NCBI RefSeq assembly: GCF_025149785.1
Contig: NZ_CP102277.1
Span: forward strand, 3,309,067-3,373,066
DNA from: Coprococcus comes ATCC 27758
GTDB taxonomy: Bacteria > Bacillota > Clostridia > Lachnospirales > Lachnospiraceae
Direction: 5' to 3'
DNA length: 64,000 nt
In this document: one piece after another, positions 57,148-64,000 of the stretch
Numbering within the stretch: position 1 is the stretch's first letter
Layout: the number at the start of each line of letters is the position of its first letter
Program-made: the position numbers and the translations under genes
Notes under the pieces: model-generated
The model's database searches: none
What the model was told of the DNA's origin: nothing
Seen by the model: the letters and a program-made list of their open reading frames with translations, nothing else

Positions 57148-59040
57148 CTAATGTCCTAGATATACCAGTAATACAGAAATATCGGCAGGTGAGACACCGG
57201 AAATACGGGATGCCTGACCGATGGAAAGCGGTCGGAACTGCTTTAATTTCTGCACAGCTTCGATTCGCAGGCTCGGAACAGCATCGTAATCGATATCTGT
57301 CGGTATTTTCCTGGTTTCAAGCTTTTTAAACTGTTCTACCTGTTTTAACTGGCGCTTGATATAGCCTTCATATTTGATGTTGATATCAATTTGTTCCATA
57401 ATCTCTCGGCTGAAGCGTTCTGTTCGCATATGGTCGATAGGTTCGAGAAGCTTGTAATTCAGCTCAGGACGCTTAATAAGCTCAGCAAGTGTAGATCCTG
57501 AAGTAAGAGGCGTACTGTCGCAATTTGTGAGAAAATCCGTGATTTCCTGGGAAGTTCCAACGTTGGTATGCTCAAGCCTGTGGATCTCCTTGCGGATGAT
57601 TTCTTCTTTGTCTAACAACATCTGGTATCTCTCGTCTGAAATAAGCCCTATTTTGTGCCCTATTTCGGTTAGTCTCTGATCGGCGTTGTCCTGGCGCAGG
57701 AGTAACCGGTATTCGGCACGTGAAGTCATCATACGATATGGTTCGTGGCTTTCTTTTGTAACCAGATCATCGATCAGAACACCGATATAAGCCTGGGAAC
57801 GGTCTAAAATTAACTGTTCTCTTCCTAGAACCTCCAATGCGGCATTGATTCCGGCAATAAGTCCCTGAGCGGCTGCTTCTTCATATCCCGAACTCCCGTT
57901 GAACTGACCACCGCTGAACAAACCATGAATAGATTTGAACTCAAGTGTCGGATGAAGCTGTCTTGCATCGATACAGTCATATTCAATTGCGTAAGCATTT
58001 TTAACTATTTTTGCGTGTTCAAGACCAGGCACACTTCTGTACATTTCATATTGAACATCCTCTGGAAGTGAACTTGACATTCCGCCGATGTACATTTCAT
58101 TGGTTTCCAGACCTTCTGGTTCAATGAACACCTGATGCCGTTCTTTATCGGCAAATTTTACAATTTTGTCCTCGATAGACGGACAATAACGTGGCCCGGT
58201 GCCTTCGATCATACCAGAATAAAGTGGGGAACGATCCAGGTTTTTACGGATGATCTCATGGGTTGTAGGATTGGTATAGGTAAGCCAGCAGGAAGCCTGC
58301 TCAATCTGCACATCTTCTGGATCCGTTGTGAACGAAAAAGGTACGACCCTCTCGTCGCCGAATTGCTCTTCCATTTTGCTGAAATCAATGCTGCGCTTGT
58401 CGATACGTGCCGGTGTACCGGTTTTGAAGCGGTACATCTTAATACCAAGCTCCTTCAGACAGTCGGTCAGATAATTTGCTGCCTGCAGTCCGTTTGGACC
58501 GGTATGCGTGCTGACATCACCGTAAATGCATCTTGCCTTCAGGTAGGTTCCGGTACACAGTACAACGGCCTTGCAGCGGTATATAGCACCAGAATAGGTC
58601 TGAACGCCCGTTACAGAACCATCTTCCACAAGGATATTGACGACTTCACCTTGCCGGATCTCCAGGTTCTCCTGGTTTTCCAGCGTCTGTCGCATGGTAT
58701 TGCTGTATTTGTTCTTATCTGCCTGGGCGCGCAGGGAATGAACGGCAGGCCCTTTAGATTTATTCAGCATCTTTGACTGAATAAATGTCTTGTCGATGTT
58801 CTTTCCCATTTCACCGCCGAGCGCATCCAGCTCGCGTACCAGGTGCCCCTTTGAGGTACCGCCGATATTCGGGTTGCATGGCATCATGGCGATACTTTCT
58901 ACACTTACGGTGAAAACAATCGTTTTCAGACCGAGTCTTGCGCAGGCAAGGGCAGCTTCGCAGCCGGCATGTCCCGCACCAACTACAACGATGTCGTATG
59001 CGTCTTTATTTTCCCATACAGAATTTGCTGAATATTTCAT
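57148..59040 (-). CDS. mnmG: tRNA uridine-5-carboxymethylaminomethyl modification enzyme MnmG (GidA)
   Basis: 630 residues: FAD-binding [12 protein letters not shown] at the N-terminus, the conserved [17 protein letters not shown] with catalytic Cys, [25 protein letters not shown], and the C-terminal tRNA-binding end ([23 protein letters not shown]). With MnmE it builds the (carboxymethyl)aminomethyl group at U34 of certain tRNAs. Its start overlaps mnmE by 35 bp, so it is translationally coupled. Confidence 0.97.
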   Translation of the reverse strand: MKYSANSVWENKDAYDIVVVGAGHAGCEAALACARLGLKTIVFTVSVESIAMMPCNPNIGGTSKGHLVRELDALGGEMGKNIDKTFIQSKMLNKSKGPAVHSLRAQADKNKYSNTMRQTLENQENLEIRQGEVVNILVEDGSVTGVQTYSGAIYRCKAVVLCTGTYLKARCIYGDVSTHTGPNGLQAANYLTDCLKELGIKMYRFKTGTPARIDKRSIDFSKMEEQFGDERVVPFSFTTDPEDVQIEQASCWLTYTNPTTHEIIRKNLDRSPLYSGMIEGTGPRYCPSIEDKIVKFADKERHQVFIEPEGLETNEMYIGGMSSSLPEDVQYEMYRSVPGLEHAKIVKNAYAIEYDCIDARQLHPTLEFKSIHGLFSGGQFNGSSGYEEAAAQGLIAGINAALEVLGREQLILDRSQAYIGVLIDDLVTKESHEPYRMMTSRAEYRLLLRQDNADQRLTEIGHKIGLISDERYQMLLDKEEIIRKEIHRLEHTNVGTSQEITDFLTNCDSTPLTSGSTLAELIKRPELNYKLLEPIDHMRTERFSREIMEQIDINIKYEGYIKRQLKQVEQFKKLETRKIPTDIDYDAVPSLRIEAVQKLKQFRPLSIGQASRISGVSPADISVLLVYLGH

Positions 59041-60385
59041 TTACTAAATCTTCTCCTATCGTCTCTCCGGTAATGCTTCCCAGAGATTCATATGCATCCA
59101 TTAAGTCAATTGTGAAAAAGTCTTCCGGCATTTGGTTTTCGATGCTCTCTTCTACCTTTTTCAGGCTGGAAAGTGCATCGGCAAGAGCTGTTTTGTGCCG
59201 GATATTGGTGATATAAACCTCATCGTTAAATGAGATATCACCGTGATAAAACATCTCTTTTAAAGTAGATTCCAGTTCATGGATCCCAGTCTCCTCTTTT
59301 GCGGAAATATCGATCATTGGCTTAGTTATCAACGTTTCTAATGCCTTTTTATCAACAACTGTGGATAAGTCACTTTTATTCAGTAGTATTACAGCTTTCT
59401 TATCCCGGATCATCTCGATGATCTCGTGATCATTTTCATCAAGAGGTCTGGATGCATCGACCACATAGATGATTAGATCGGCTTTTTCTGCATTTTCTTT
59501 TGCTTTATCCACACCGATCTTCTCTACGATATCAGAGGTATCGCGGATTCCGGCGGTATCCATGATGTTTAAAGAAACGCCCTGAAGCTGGATATTTTCC
59601 TCTAGGACATCTCTTGTGGTTCCGGCAATCTCGGTTACGATTGCCTTTTCTTCGCCTACCAGAACGTTCATCAGAGAGGATTTCCCGGCGTTCGGTTTCC
59701 CGACGATAACCGTCTTGATGCCTTCTTTGATGATACGTCCGTCATCGGCAGTATCCAGAAGACACTGGATTTTCTGCTGCAGATCCTTTACGACGCCCAG
59801 GAGACTGTCACCATATCCGTCTACGCTGATATGCTCTGGATCATCCAGTGCACTTTCGATAAAAGCGGTATGGTAAAGGATTACTTCGCGGATTTCTTTA
59901 ATCTTATTGTGGACAGAGCCTTTCAACTGGTTTACCGAGCTTTGTAGTGCATAGTCATTCTTGGAGCTGATGATATCGATCACGGCTTCGGCCTGTGACA
60001 GATCCATTCGGCCGTTCAGAAAAGCCCTTTTGGAAAATTCACCCGGTTCAGCAGGTCTTGCACCGTATTTGATCACGGTTTCAAGTATCTTTCTTGTGAC
60101 AAATACACCGCCGTGACAGTCGATTTCCACAGTATCTTCACCGGTGTAGCTGTGCGGCCCACGCATTAAAAGAACCAGCACTTCATCAATCGTCTGCTCT
60201 CCGTCCATGATATAGCCATAGTGAATGGTATGGCTTTTTTGTTCGGACAGAAGCTTCGGGCTTTTGCCTTTGTAAATTTTGTCAATAATAGAAAACGCAT
60301 CTTCTCCGCTGAGACGCACGATTCCGATTCCGGAATTAGTCATTGCTGTGGAGATTGCTGCGATTGTGTCTGTTTTAAATCCCAT
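59006..60385 (-). CDS. mnmE: tRNA modification GTPase MnmE (TrmE)
   Basis: 459 residues: N-terminal formyl-THF-binding domain, helical domain with inserted G domain (about 220-380; [28 protein letters not shown]), and the C-terminal CMGK motif with the catalytic Cys. Partner of MnmG. The 320-bp gap to jag upstream contains two terminators and a switch-like folded leader. The gene probably starts a transcription unit with mnmG and perhaps rsmG. Confidence 0.97.
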   Translation of the reverse strand: MGFKTDTIAAISTAMTNSGIGIVRLSGEDAFSIIDKIYKGKSPKLLSEQKSHTIHYGYIMDGEQTIDEVLVLLMRGPHSYTGEDTVEIDCHGGVFVTRKILETVIKYGARPAEPGEFSKRAFLNGRMDLSQAEAVIDIISSKNDYALQSSVNQLKGSVHNKIKEIREVILYHTAFIESALDDPEHISVDGYGDSLLGVVKDLQQKIQCLLDTADDGRIIKEGIKTVIVGKPNAGKSSLMNVLVGEEKAIVTEIAGTTRDVLEENIQLQGVSLNIMDTAGIRDTSDIVEKIGVDKAKENAEKADLIIYVVDASRPLDENDHEIIEMIRDKKAVILLNKSDLSTVVDKKALETLITKPMIDISAKEETGIHELESTLKEMFYHGDISFNDEVYITNIRHKTALADALSSLKKVEESIENQMPEDFFTIDLMDAYESLGSITGETIGEDLVNEIFSKFCMGK

Positions 60386-60478
60386 TTTATTGCTTCCTTC
60401 TATACTTTTGTAATAAATGCGATGTTATCATTTTACCCCGAAAGCTGTCAAAATGGAAGTGCCTATTGTGAAGAGTAG

Positions 60479-60522
60479 AAAAAAACCGCGTTACTGTTCA
60501 CAGTACCTGTGACTAGCAACGC
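60479..60522 (-). promoter_or_regulatory. Switch-like leader/terminator upstream of mnmE
   Basis: Minus-strand terminator: arms 60507-60522 and 60488-60503 (16 nt each, a few mismatches), then U7. The 3' arm also pairs perfectly over 11 nt with 60620-60630, far upstream in the transcript. Between them lie hairpins GCATCTCGCC/GGCGAGATGC (60521-60530, 60554-60563) and CCGTG/CACGG (60588-60617). Two exclusive folds are thus possible about 95 nt before mnmE. Confidence 0.6.
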
Positions 60523-60633
60523 ATCTCGCCATTTTAAATCACCTTTGGCGATGGGCGAGATGCCATTCAAGATAAAACGTGCATCCTCCGTGCCAAACAG
60601 CGTAGTGATTGACACGGGAGTGAACAGTAAAAA

Positions 60634-60660
60634 AACCGCAGCCATTAAATGACTGCGGTT
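60634..60660 (-). terminator. Terminator after jag
   Basis: AACCGCAG / CTGCGGTT stem on the minus strand with eight or more U after it (A-run at 60627-60635). It ends the rpmH-to-jag transcript. The 11-bp GCGTTACTGTT occurs on both sides (60488-60498 and 60704-60714). Confidence 0.88.
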
Positions 60661-60712
60661 TACTGTGAACGATTCAGTTATAACGGTGTATGCAACCAAT
60701 TTGCGTTACTGT

Positions 60713-61621
60713 TTAACGGCGGTTCGGTGTTACAACAACACGTCTGTATGGTTCTTCGCCCTCGCTGTGGGTAGAAACTCTGTCATCAGCCTGCAGAGCG
60801 GAATGGATGATTCTTCTTTCATAAGGATTCATCGGCTCCAGTGAGATCGGCTTTCTGCTTCGTTTTACTTTGTAAGCGATATTCTTTGCGAGATTTTCAA
60901 GAGTCTGTTTTCTTCTTTTGCGGTAGTCTTCTGTGTCGAGTTTGACACGTACATAACCATCCTGTGACTTGTTGGCTACACGGTTGGTGAGGTACTGGAG
61001 AGAATCCAATGTCTGTCCACGCTTACCGATCAGGATACCCATGTTGTCACCGCTCATCTCAATTGCAAGAGCACCTTCTTCATCAATGGAGGATACGATA
61101 GTTACTTCGCCCATTCCCATTGCCTGAAGAACTTCCTGTAAGAATTTCTCACAGATCTTCTGTGTAGCTTCTGTTACAACGGCTACATGAAGTTCTTTCT
61201 TTTCTTCATAAACCGGAGCTGCTGCTGTTACGGCAGAGGCTGTTTCTGTTTTGTTTTCTTTTACAAATTCTTTCTTAGGCTCTTTTTTGAAGTCCTTTTT
61301 CGAATCTTTTTTGTATTCTTTGTGTTCTTTGTACTCTTTACGTTCTTTGTGTCCAACGAATTCCTTGCGGTCTTTTCGGAAATCCTTCTTGAATTCTTTT
61401 TTGATCTCTTCCGGTTTGATTTCTTCGGCTTTGATTTCTTCTGTTACAGTTTTTTTGATACGGGCACGGATAACTGCCTGACGGCTTCCGATTCCGAGGA
61501 AGCCTGCACTTCCTTTTTCAATTACGTCATATTCCATCTGATCGCTGGCAACGCCAAGCTGAATGGAAGCCTCTGTAATCGCATCATCTAAAGTTTTTGC
61601 TGATACTGTGATCTCATTCAT
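60713..61621 (-). CDS. jag: RNA-binding protein Jag/KhpB (EloR)
   Basis: 302 residues: Jag-N domain (about 1-50; VSAKTLDDAITEASIQLGV, KGSAGFLGIGSRQA), a long Lys/Glu-rich linker (about 60-140), KH domain (about 150-225; GILIGKRGQTLDSLQYLTNRVAN) and R3H domain (about 235-300; RKRRKQTLENLAKNIAYKVKR, MNPYERRIIHSALQ). It binds RNA and affects cell elongation in Gram-positives. The linker is longer than usual and almost pure K/E/F. It follows yidC by 13 bp. Confidence 0.93.
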   Translation of the reverse strand: MNEITVSAKTLDDAITEASIQLGVASDQMEYDVIEKGSAGFLGIGSRQAVIRARIKKTVTEEIKAEEIKPEEIKKEFKKDFRKDRKEFVGHKERKEYKEHKEYKKDSKKDFKKEPKKEFVKENKTETASAVTAAAPVYEEKKELHVAVVTEATQKICEKFLQEVLQAMGMGEVTIVSSIDEEGALAIEMSGDNMGILIGKRGQTLDSLQYLTNRVANKSQDGYVRVKLDTEDYRKRRKQTLENLAKNIAYKVKRSRKPISLEPMNPYERRIIHSALQADDRVSTHSEGEEPYRRVVVTPNRR

Positions 61622-61634
61622 TTAACTTGTCCCC

Positions 61635-62906
61635 CTATTTATTGCCTTCGTTAAAACGCTTTACAAGGTTCGCTTTGTCTGCAAGGCTTCCGGCCTTTGC
61701 ATTTTCATTTTTCTTCTTTGCTTCTTCGAGCTTTTCTTCAAGTTCTTTTGTCTGAGCAGCTGTTCTTACCGGCTCATGAATGTTTTTCACGTTCTTATGA
61801 GCCATTTTGTTTACATTGCTTGCATCCACTTCGTTTTTGTTCTTGCGTTTTTCAGCAGCTTTTTCCATATTCTCTTTGATCAGTTCATCCATCGGAATCT
61901 TATTCAGATGTTTGTTGATAAAGAACTGCTGTACCATACGGACAACGGCACTTGCAACCCAGTAGATTCCAAGACCTGTAGGTAATGTGAAACACATAAA
62001 TACAGATACAAGAGGAAGGGTAACGTTCATTGTCTTCATGGTTGAAGCCATCTGGTCAGCCTGCGGATTGTTCGTAACTGCAGTTGTCTGCTGAGAAAGC
62101 TTCACGCTCAGGTATTGGGAAAGTCCTGAAAGGACAGGAATCAGCACTGCCATGATCACAATTCCCCATGCGCCGGCTTTTACACCGTTGCTAATGAGGT
62201 TCATAGGAGTTTCCGCAATGTTAAGTCCAAGGAAGTTATTCATGGACTTTAATGTATCGACGGTGCTGTCGATCGTAGGCTGCAGATCCGGAAGCTTCTT
62301 GCCGAGAGTTTCCCAGGTTGAAGTCTGGAATTTGTACAGTACGTCGATCAGTACGTTTTTATCAGAGTAATCATATTTGGAGGCGGACATAAGGATCGGT
62401 TTTGCTTCGCCGATCTTTTCCATGACCTTCTGCCATCCATCCTGTGCCATGATAGAGGTAAGAATCGGTGTGTATACCGCTTTAACCTGTCCAACATAAG
62501 CAGGGATGTTGCGGATTACATAGTACATTGCCCAGAGAATTGGGAACTGGATAAACATACTTAAGCATCCGCCGGTCGGTGATACTCCGTATTTTTCATA
62601 AACCAATTGTGTTTCTTCCTGCATCTTCTGCATGGAAGCCTGATCATTTTTTCCTTTGTACTTCTGCTGAACCTTCTGGAGCTCAGGGTTCATTGCAGCG
62701 GACATCTTGGAAAATTTCTGTTGCTTGATGGTGAGCGGCATCAGTAAAGTGTAGATGACAATTGTCAAAAGAATAATACATACACCCAGGTTGTGAATGC
62801 CGATTAAATCCATTACCCGGTAAATACCATCCATGATCTTACCGAGCAGCCAGGCAGCCTGTCCGATGATCGGTGTGCTGACCTGTGTCATTAAAATTCC
62901 TGTCAT
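61635..62906 (-). CDS. yidC: Membrane protein insertase YidC
   Basis: 423 residues of the Gram-positive YidC/SpoIIIJ type. About five membrane helices; the 60KD_IMP domain shows LLTIVIYTLLMPLTIKQQKFS, MSAAMNPELQKVQQKYKGK, GCLSMFIQFPILWAMYYVIRNIP and TLPTGLGIYWVASAVVRMVQQ. A charged C-terminal tail (about 345-423) can bind ribosomes. A larger than usual extracytoplasmic loop (about 130-235) is present. GGAGG lies before the ATG. Part of the rpmH-rnpA-yidD-yidC-jag operon. Confidence 0.95.
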   Translation of the reverse strand: MTGILMTQVSTPIIGQAAWLLGKIMDGIYRVMDLIGIHNLGVCIILLTIVIYTLLMPLTIKQQKFSKMSAAMNPELQKVQQKYKGKNDQASMQKMQEETQLVYEKYGVSPTGGCLSMFIQFPILWAMYYVIRNIPAYVGQVKAVYTPILTSIMAQDGWQKVMEKIGEAKPILMSASKYDYSDKNVLIDVLYKFQTSTWETLGKKLPDLQPTIDSTVDTLKSMNNFLGLNIAETPMNLISNGVKAGAWGIVIMAVLIPVLSGLSQYLSVKLSQQTTAVTNNPQADQMASTMKTMNVTLPLVSVFMCFTLPTGLGIYWVASAVVRMVQQFFINKHLNKIPMDELIKENMEKAAEKRKNKNEVDASNVNKMAHKNVKNIHEPVRTAAQTKELEEKLEEAKKKNENAKAGSLADKANLVKRFNEGNK

Positions 62907-62960
62907 AACCTTTCCTCCATAAACATTTCCGTCCCGGTGTTTGGACGGCTCATAGGTTAG

Positions 62961-63173
62961 TTAAGGCACCGGATCATATCCACCTTTGGCGAATGGATTG
63001 CATCTGAGGATTCTCCATACGGTCAGAAGGCCTCCTTTAAACGCACCGTATTTTTCAATGGCCTCCAAAGCATATTCTGAGCAGGTTGGAATGTAAATAC
63101 AGTGGGTATATACCTTCATAGGTGATAAATATTTTCTGTAAAAACGAATCAAATATAATAATATCTTTTTCAT
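62961..63173 (-). CDS. yidD: Membrane protein insertion efficiency factor YidD
   Basis: 70 residues. The family pattern is complete: [57 protein letters not shown], with three conserved Cys. An amphipathic N-terminal helix attaches it to the membrane, where it assists YidC. It lies between rnpA and yidC as usual. Confidence 0.96.
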   Translation of the reverse strand: MKKILLYLIRFYRKYLSPMKVYTHCIYIPTCSEYALEAIEKYGAFKGGLLTVWRILRCNPFAKGGYDPVP

Positions 63174-63223
63174 AATTTCAGTGCCTCGTAGTGTATATCC
63201 GTCTTCTCGATATACTGAACTGG

Positions 63224-63568
63224 CTAATTGCAGTCCGAATAAATGTGATGAAGTTTGCCCAGATGGATGAGAGCGCTTTCAATCTCATGGTATGACCGGT
63301 CTTTGGCGGTCGTCCTTGCGATGATCACGATATCATATCCACATTGGAACTGTTCTTCGTGTAACCTGTAACTCTCACGGATCAGCCTTGTTAAATGATG
63401 TCTTATGATGCTGTTCCCAACTTTTTTGCTGACGGAAATTCCGACGCGGTTGCGTCCGAGATCATTCGCCAGGAGATACATTACAAGGTACTTGTTGCCA
63501 TAAGGTTTTCCCTTTCTGTATACAGACTGGAAATCCCTGTTTTTCTTCAATGATTCGGAAAATTTCAT
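63224..63568 (-). CDS. rnpA: Ribonuclease P protein component
   Basis: 114 residues. [21 protein letters not shown] opening and the RNR-motif region [20 protein letters not shown], in which the usual second Arg of RNR is His (RHH). It binds the RNase P RNA and the 5' leader of pre-tRNA. It follows rpmH by 58 bp with a hairpin between, the classical arrangement near oriC. Confidence 0.95.
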   Translation of the reverse strand: MKFSESLKKNRDFQSVYRKGKPYGNKYLVMYLLANDLGRNRVGISVSKKVGNSIIRHHLTRLIRESYRLHEEQFQCGYDIVIIARTTAKDRSYHEIESALIHLGKLHHIYSDCN

Positions 63569-63609
63569 ACTTTATTCTCCCGATTTACATAAATTTGCAT
63601 AGAAGAAAA

Positions 63610-63627
63610 GGCCACATATATGTGACC
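63610..63627 (-). terminator. Hairpin between rpmH and rnpA
   Basis: GGTCACATA / TATGTGGCC palindrome right at the rpmH stop, followed on the minus strand by TTTTCTTCT. Likely a partial terminator or attenuator that makes rpmH mRNA more abundant than rnpA. Confidence 0.65.
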
Positions 63628-63761
63628 TATGCTGATAATACTTTTCTTCCTTTTGCTCTTCTTGCTGCAAGAACTTTTCTTCCACCTGCTGTGGCCATTC
63701 TTGCTCTGAATCCATGAACTTTCGCTCTGGAACGTTTCTTTGGCTGGAATGTCATCTTCAT
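63627..63761 (-). CDS. rpmH: Ribosomal protein L34
   Basis: 44 residues with the invariant [19 protein letters not shown] opening and [18 protein letters not shown] end. ATG at 63761-63759, after AGGAGGTGGATATCA. It is the last protein gene before dnaA in most Bacillota and heads the rpmH-rnpA-yidD-yidC-jag operon. An open frame in another phase (63565-63771) covers it but encodes nothing recognisable. Confidence 0.97.
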   Translation of the reverse strand: MKMTFQPKKRSRAKVHGFRARMATAGGRKVLAARRAKGRKVLSA

Positions 63762-63833
63762 TGATATCCACCTCCTATCGATTTCTTCTTATATGAATAG
63801 AAGCTTATTTACGTTTTTAAGACATCGTACTTC

Positions 63834-63862
63834 ATTATAATCAAAAAAGCTGTCTCCGTCAA
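63834..63862 (-). promoter_or_regulatory. Promoter of the rpmH operon
   Basis: Minus strand TTGACG (63857-63862), 17-bp spacer, TATAAT (63834-63839). It lies about 70 bp before the rpmH start. Confidence 0.88.
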
Positions 63863-64000
63863 GCAGTTTTAATAAAGTTTCGACCCTTATTTTAAGGAAA
63901 TTATGAATAAGTTTATGGTTTTTGATTGATTCTGAAATCGTTTTAAGGTAGAATATAAGAGTATGATTATGCTTATTTTGAAGATGAATGGGGCAGGAAT
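63863..64000 (+). other. AT-rich region leading to the expected dnaA/oriC
   Basis: No gene. By the conserved gene order, dnaA should begin beyond the right edge on the plus strand. TAGAATATAAG near 63949 could be a -10 region; no perfect DnaA box (TTATCCACA) is visible in this stretch. Confidence 0.4.

Noticed and set aside
60463..60699. 78-codon minus-strand ORF between jag and mnmE
   Set aside because: It reads through two terminators and the inverted repeats; no ribosome site and no family, so the structure explains the sequence better.
63565..63771. 68-codon minus-strand ORF
   Set aside because: It is a different reading frame over rpmH; the L34 frame is unmistakable and has the ribosome site.
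1..64000. CRISPR arrays, rRNA genes, antibiotic-resistance genes
   Set aside because: No regular spacer-repeat array, no rRNA sequence and no tet/erm/aminoglycoside gene was recognised anywhere in the window.
63940..64000. dnaA promoter
   Set aside because: Only a loose -10 (TAGAAT) without matching -35; the gene itself is outside the window.

Overview
The window looks like a chromosome segment of a gut Lachnospiraceae (Clostridia, Bacillota). The signs are low to medium GC, strong sigma-A promoters and AGGAGG-type ribosome sites, a Clostridia-type set next to the replication origin (rpmH-rnpA-yidD-yidC-jag-mnmE-mnmG-rsmG-parA-parB-DUF4446-serS), a DUF3881 gene, a CD1871A-type CXXC micro-protein, and a Tn916-family conjugative element. 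The right edge stops just short of where dnaA/oriC should be. Two perfect parS sites (54097, 54387) agree with this.

Layout. (1) 1-24.7 kb is accessory metabolism and sensing: the tail of D-serine dehydratase; a heterodimeric ABC exporter; a LysR regulator; a two-component system divergent from a CXXC micro-protein / polyferredoxin / TlpA-lipoprotein redox operon; an M42 peptidase-creatininase operon facing a GntR/FCD regulator; a CHASE-GGDEF-PAS protein; an alpha-galactoside operon (AraC regulator, GPH transporter, GH36 enzyme, YczE-type membrane protein); a debris zone (kinase fragment, IS256-family remnant) around a Fic protein with its own operator array; and a CHASE hybrid histidine kinase. 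(2) 25.07-48.78 kb is a Tn916-type ICE of about 23.7 kb with no recognised antibiotic-resistance gene. It carries a sortase-anchored adhesin, two DUF961 proteins, FtsK/TcpA, oriT plus MobT relaxase, three tandem ArdA antirestriction genes, the ORF17-ORF13 transfer channel, ORF7/ORF8 regulators, Xis and Int. AT-rich cargo genes, some resembling orphan immunity proteins, lie at three separate points. (3) 48.6-49.33 kb is an unusual attachment-site complex. The host tRNA-Arg(CCU) gene is split at its anticodon loop, the ICE carries a complete tRNA-Arg(CCU) of different sequence, and a 272-277 bp host segment is duplicated in tandem with the 8-bp core CTTAGGAG at every boundary. (4) 49.6-64 kb is the origin-proximal housekeeping block, almost all on the minus strand. 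It contains several undescribed-looking structured elements: a GTACAC repeat array between mnmG and rsmG, a switch-like leader before mnmE, and a 24-bp UUCG hairpin.

How the parts work together. The ICE has the usual Tn916 logic, with ORF7/8, xis and int at the right and the transfer genes at the left in the same direction, so that circularisation joins them. Its tRNA lies downstream of the broken host tRNA half and points the same way, so the host tRNA promoter (TTGACA-N17-TAATCT) can drive it. This suggests the element repairs the loss it causes. Everything was read by eye from the sequence; family names come from motif recognition, not database searches.
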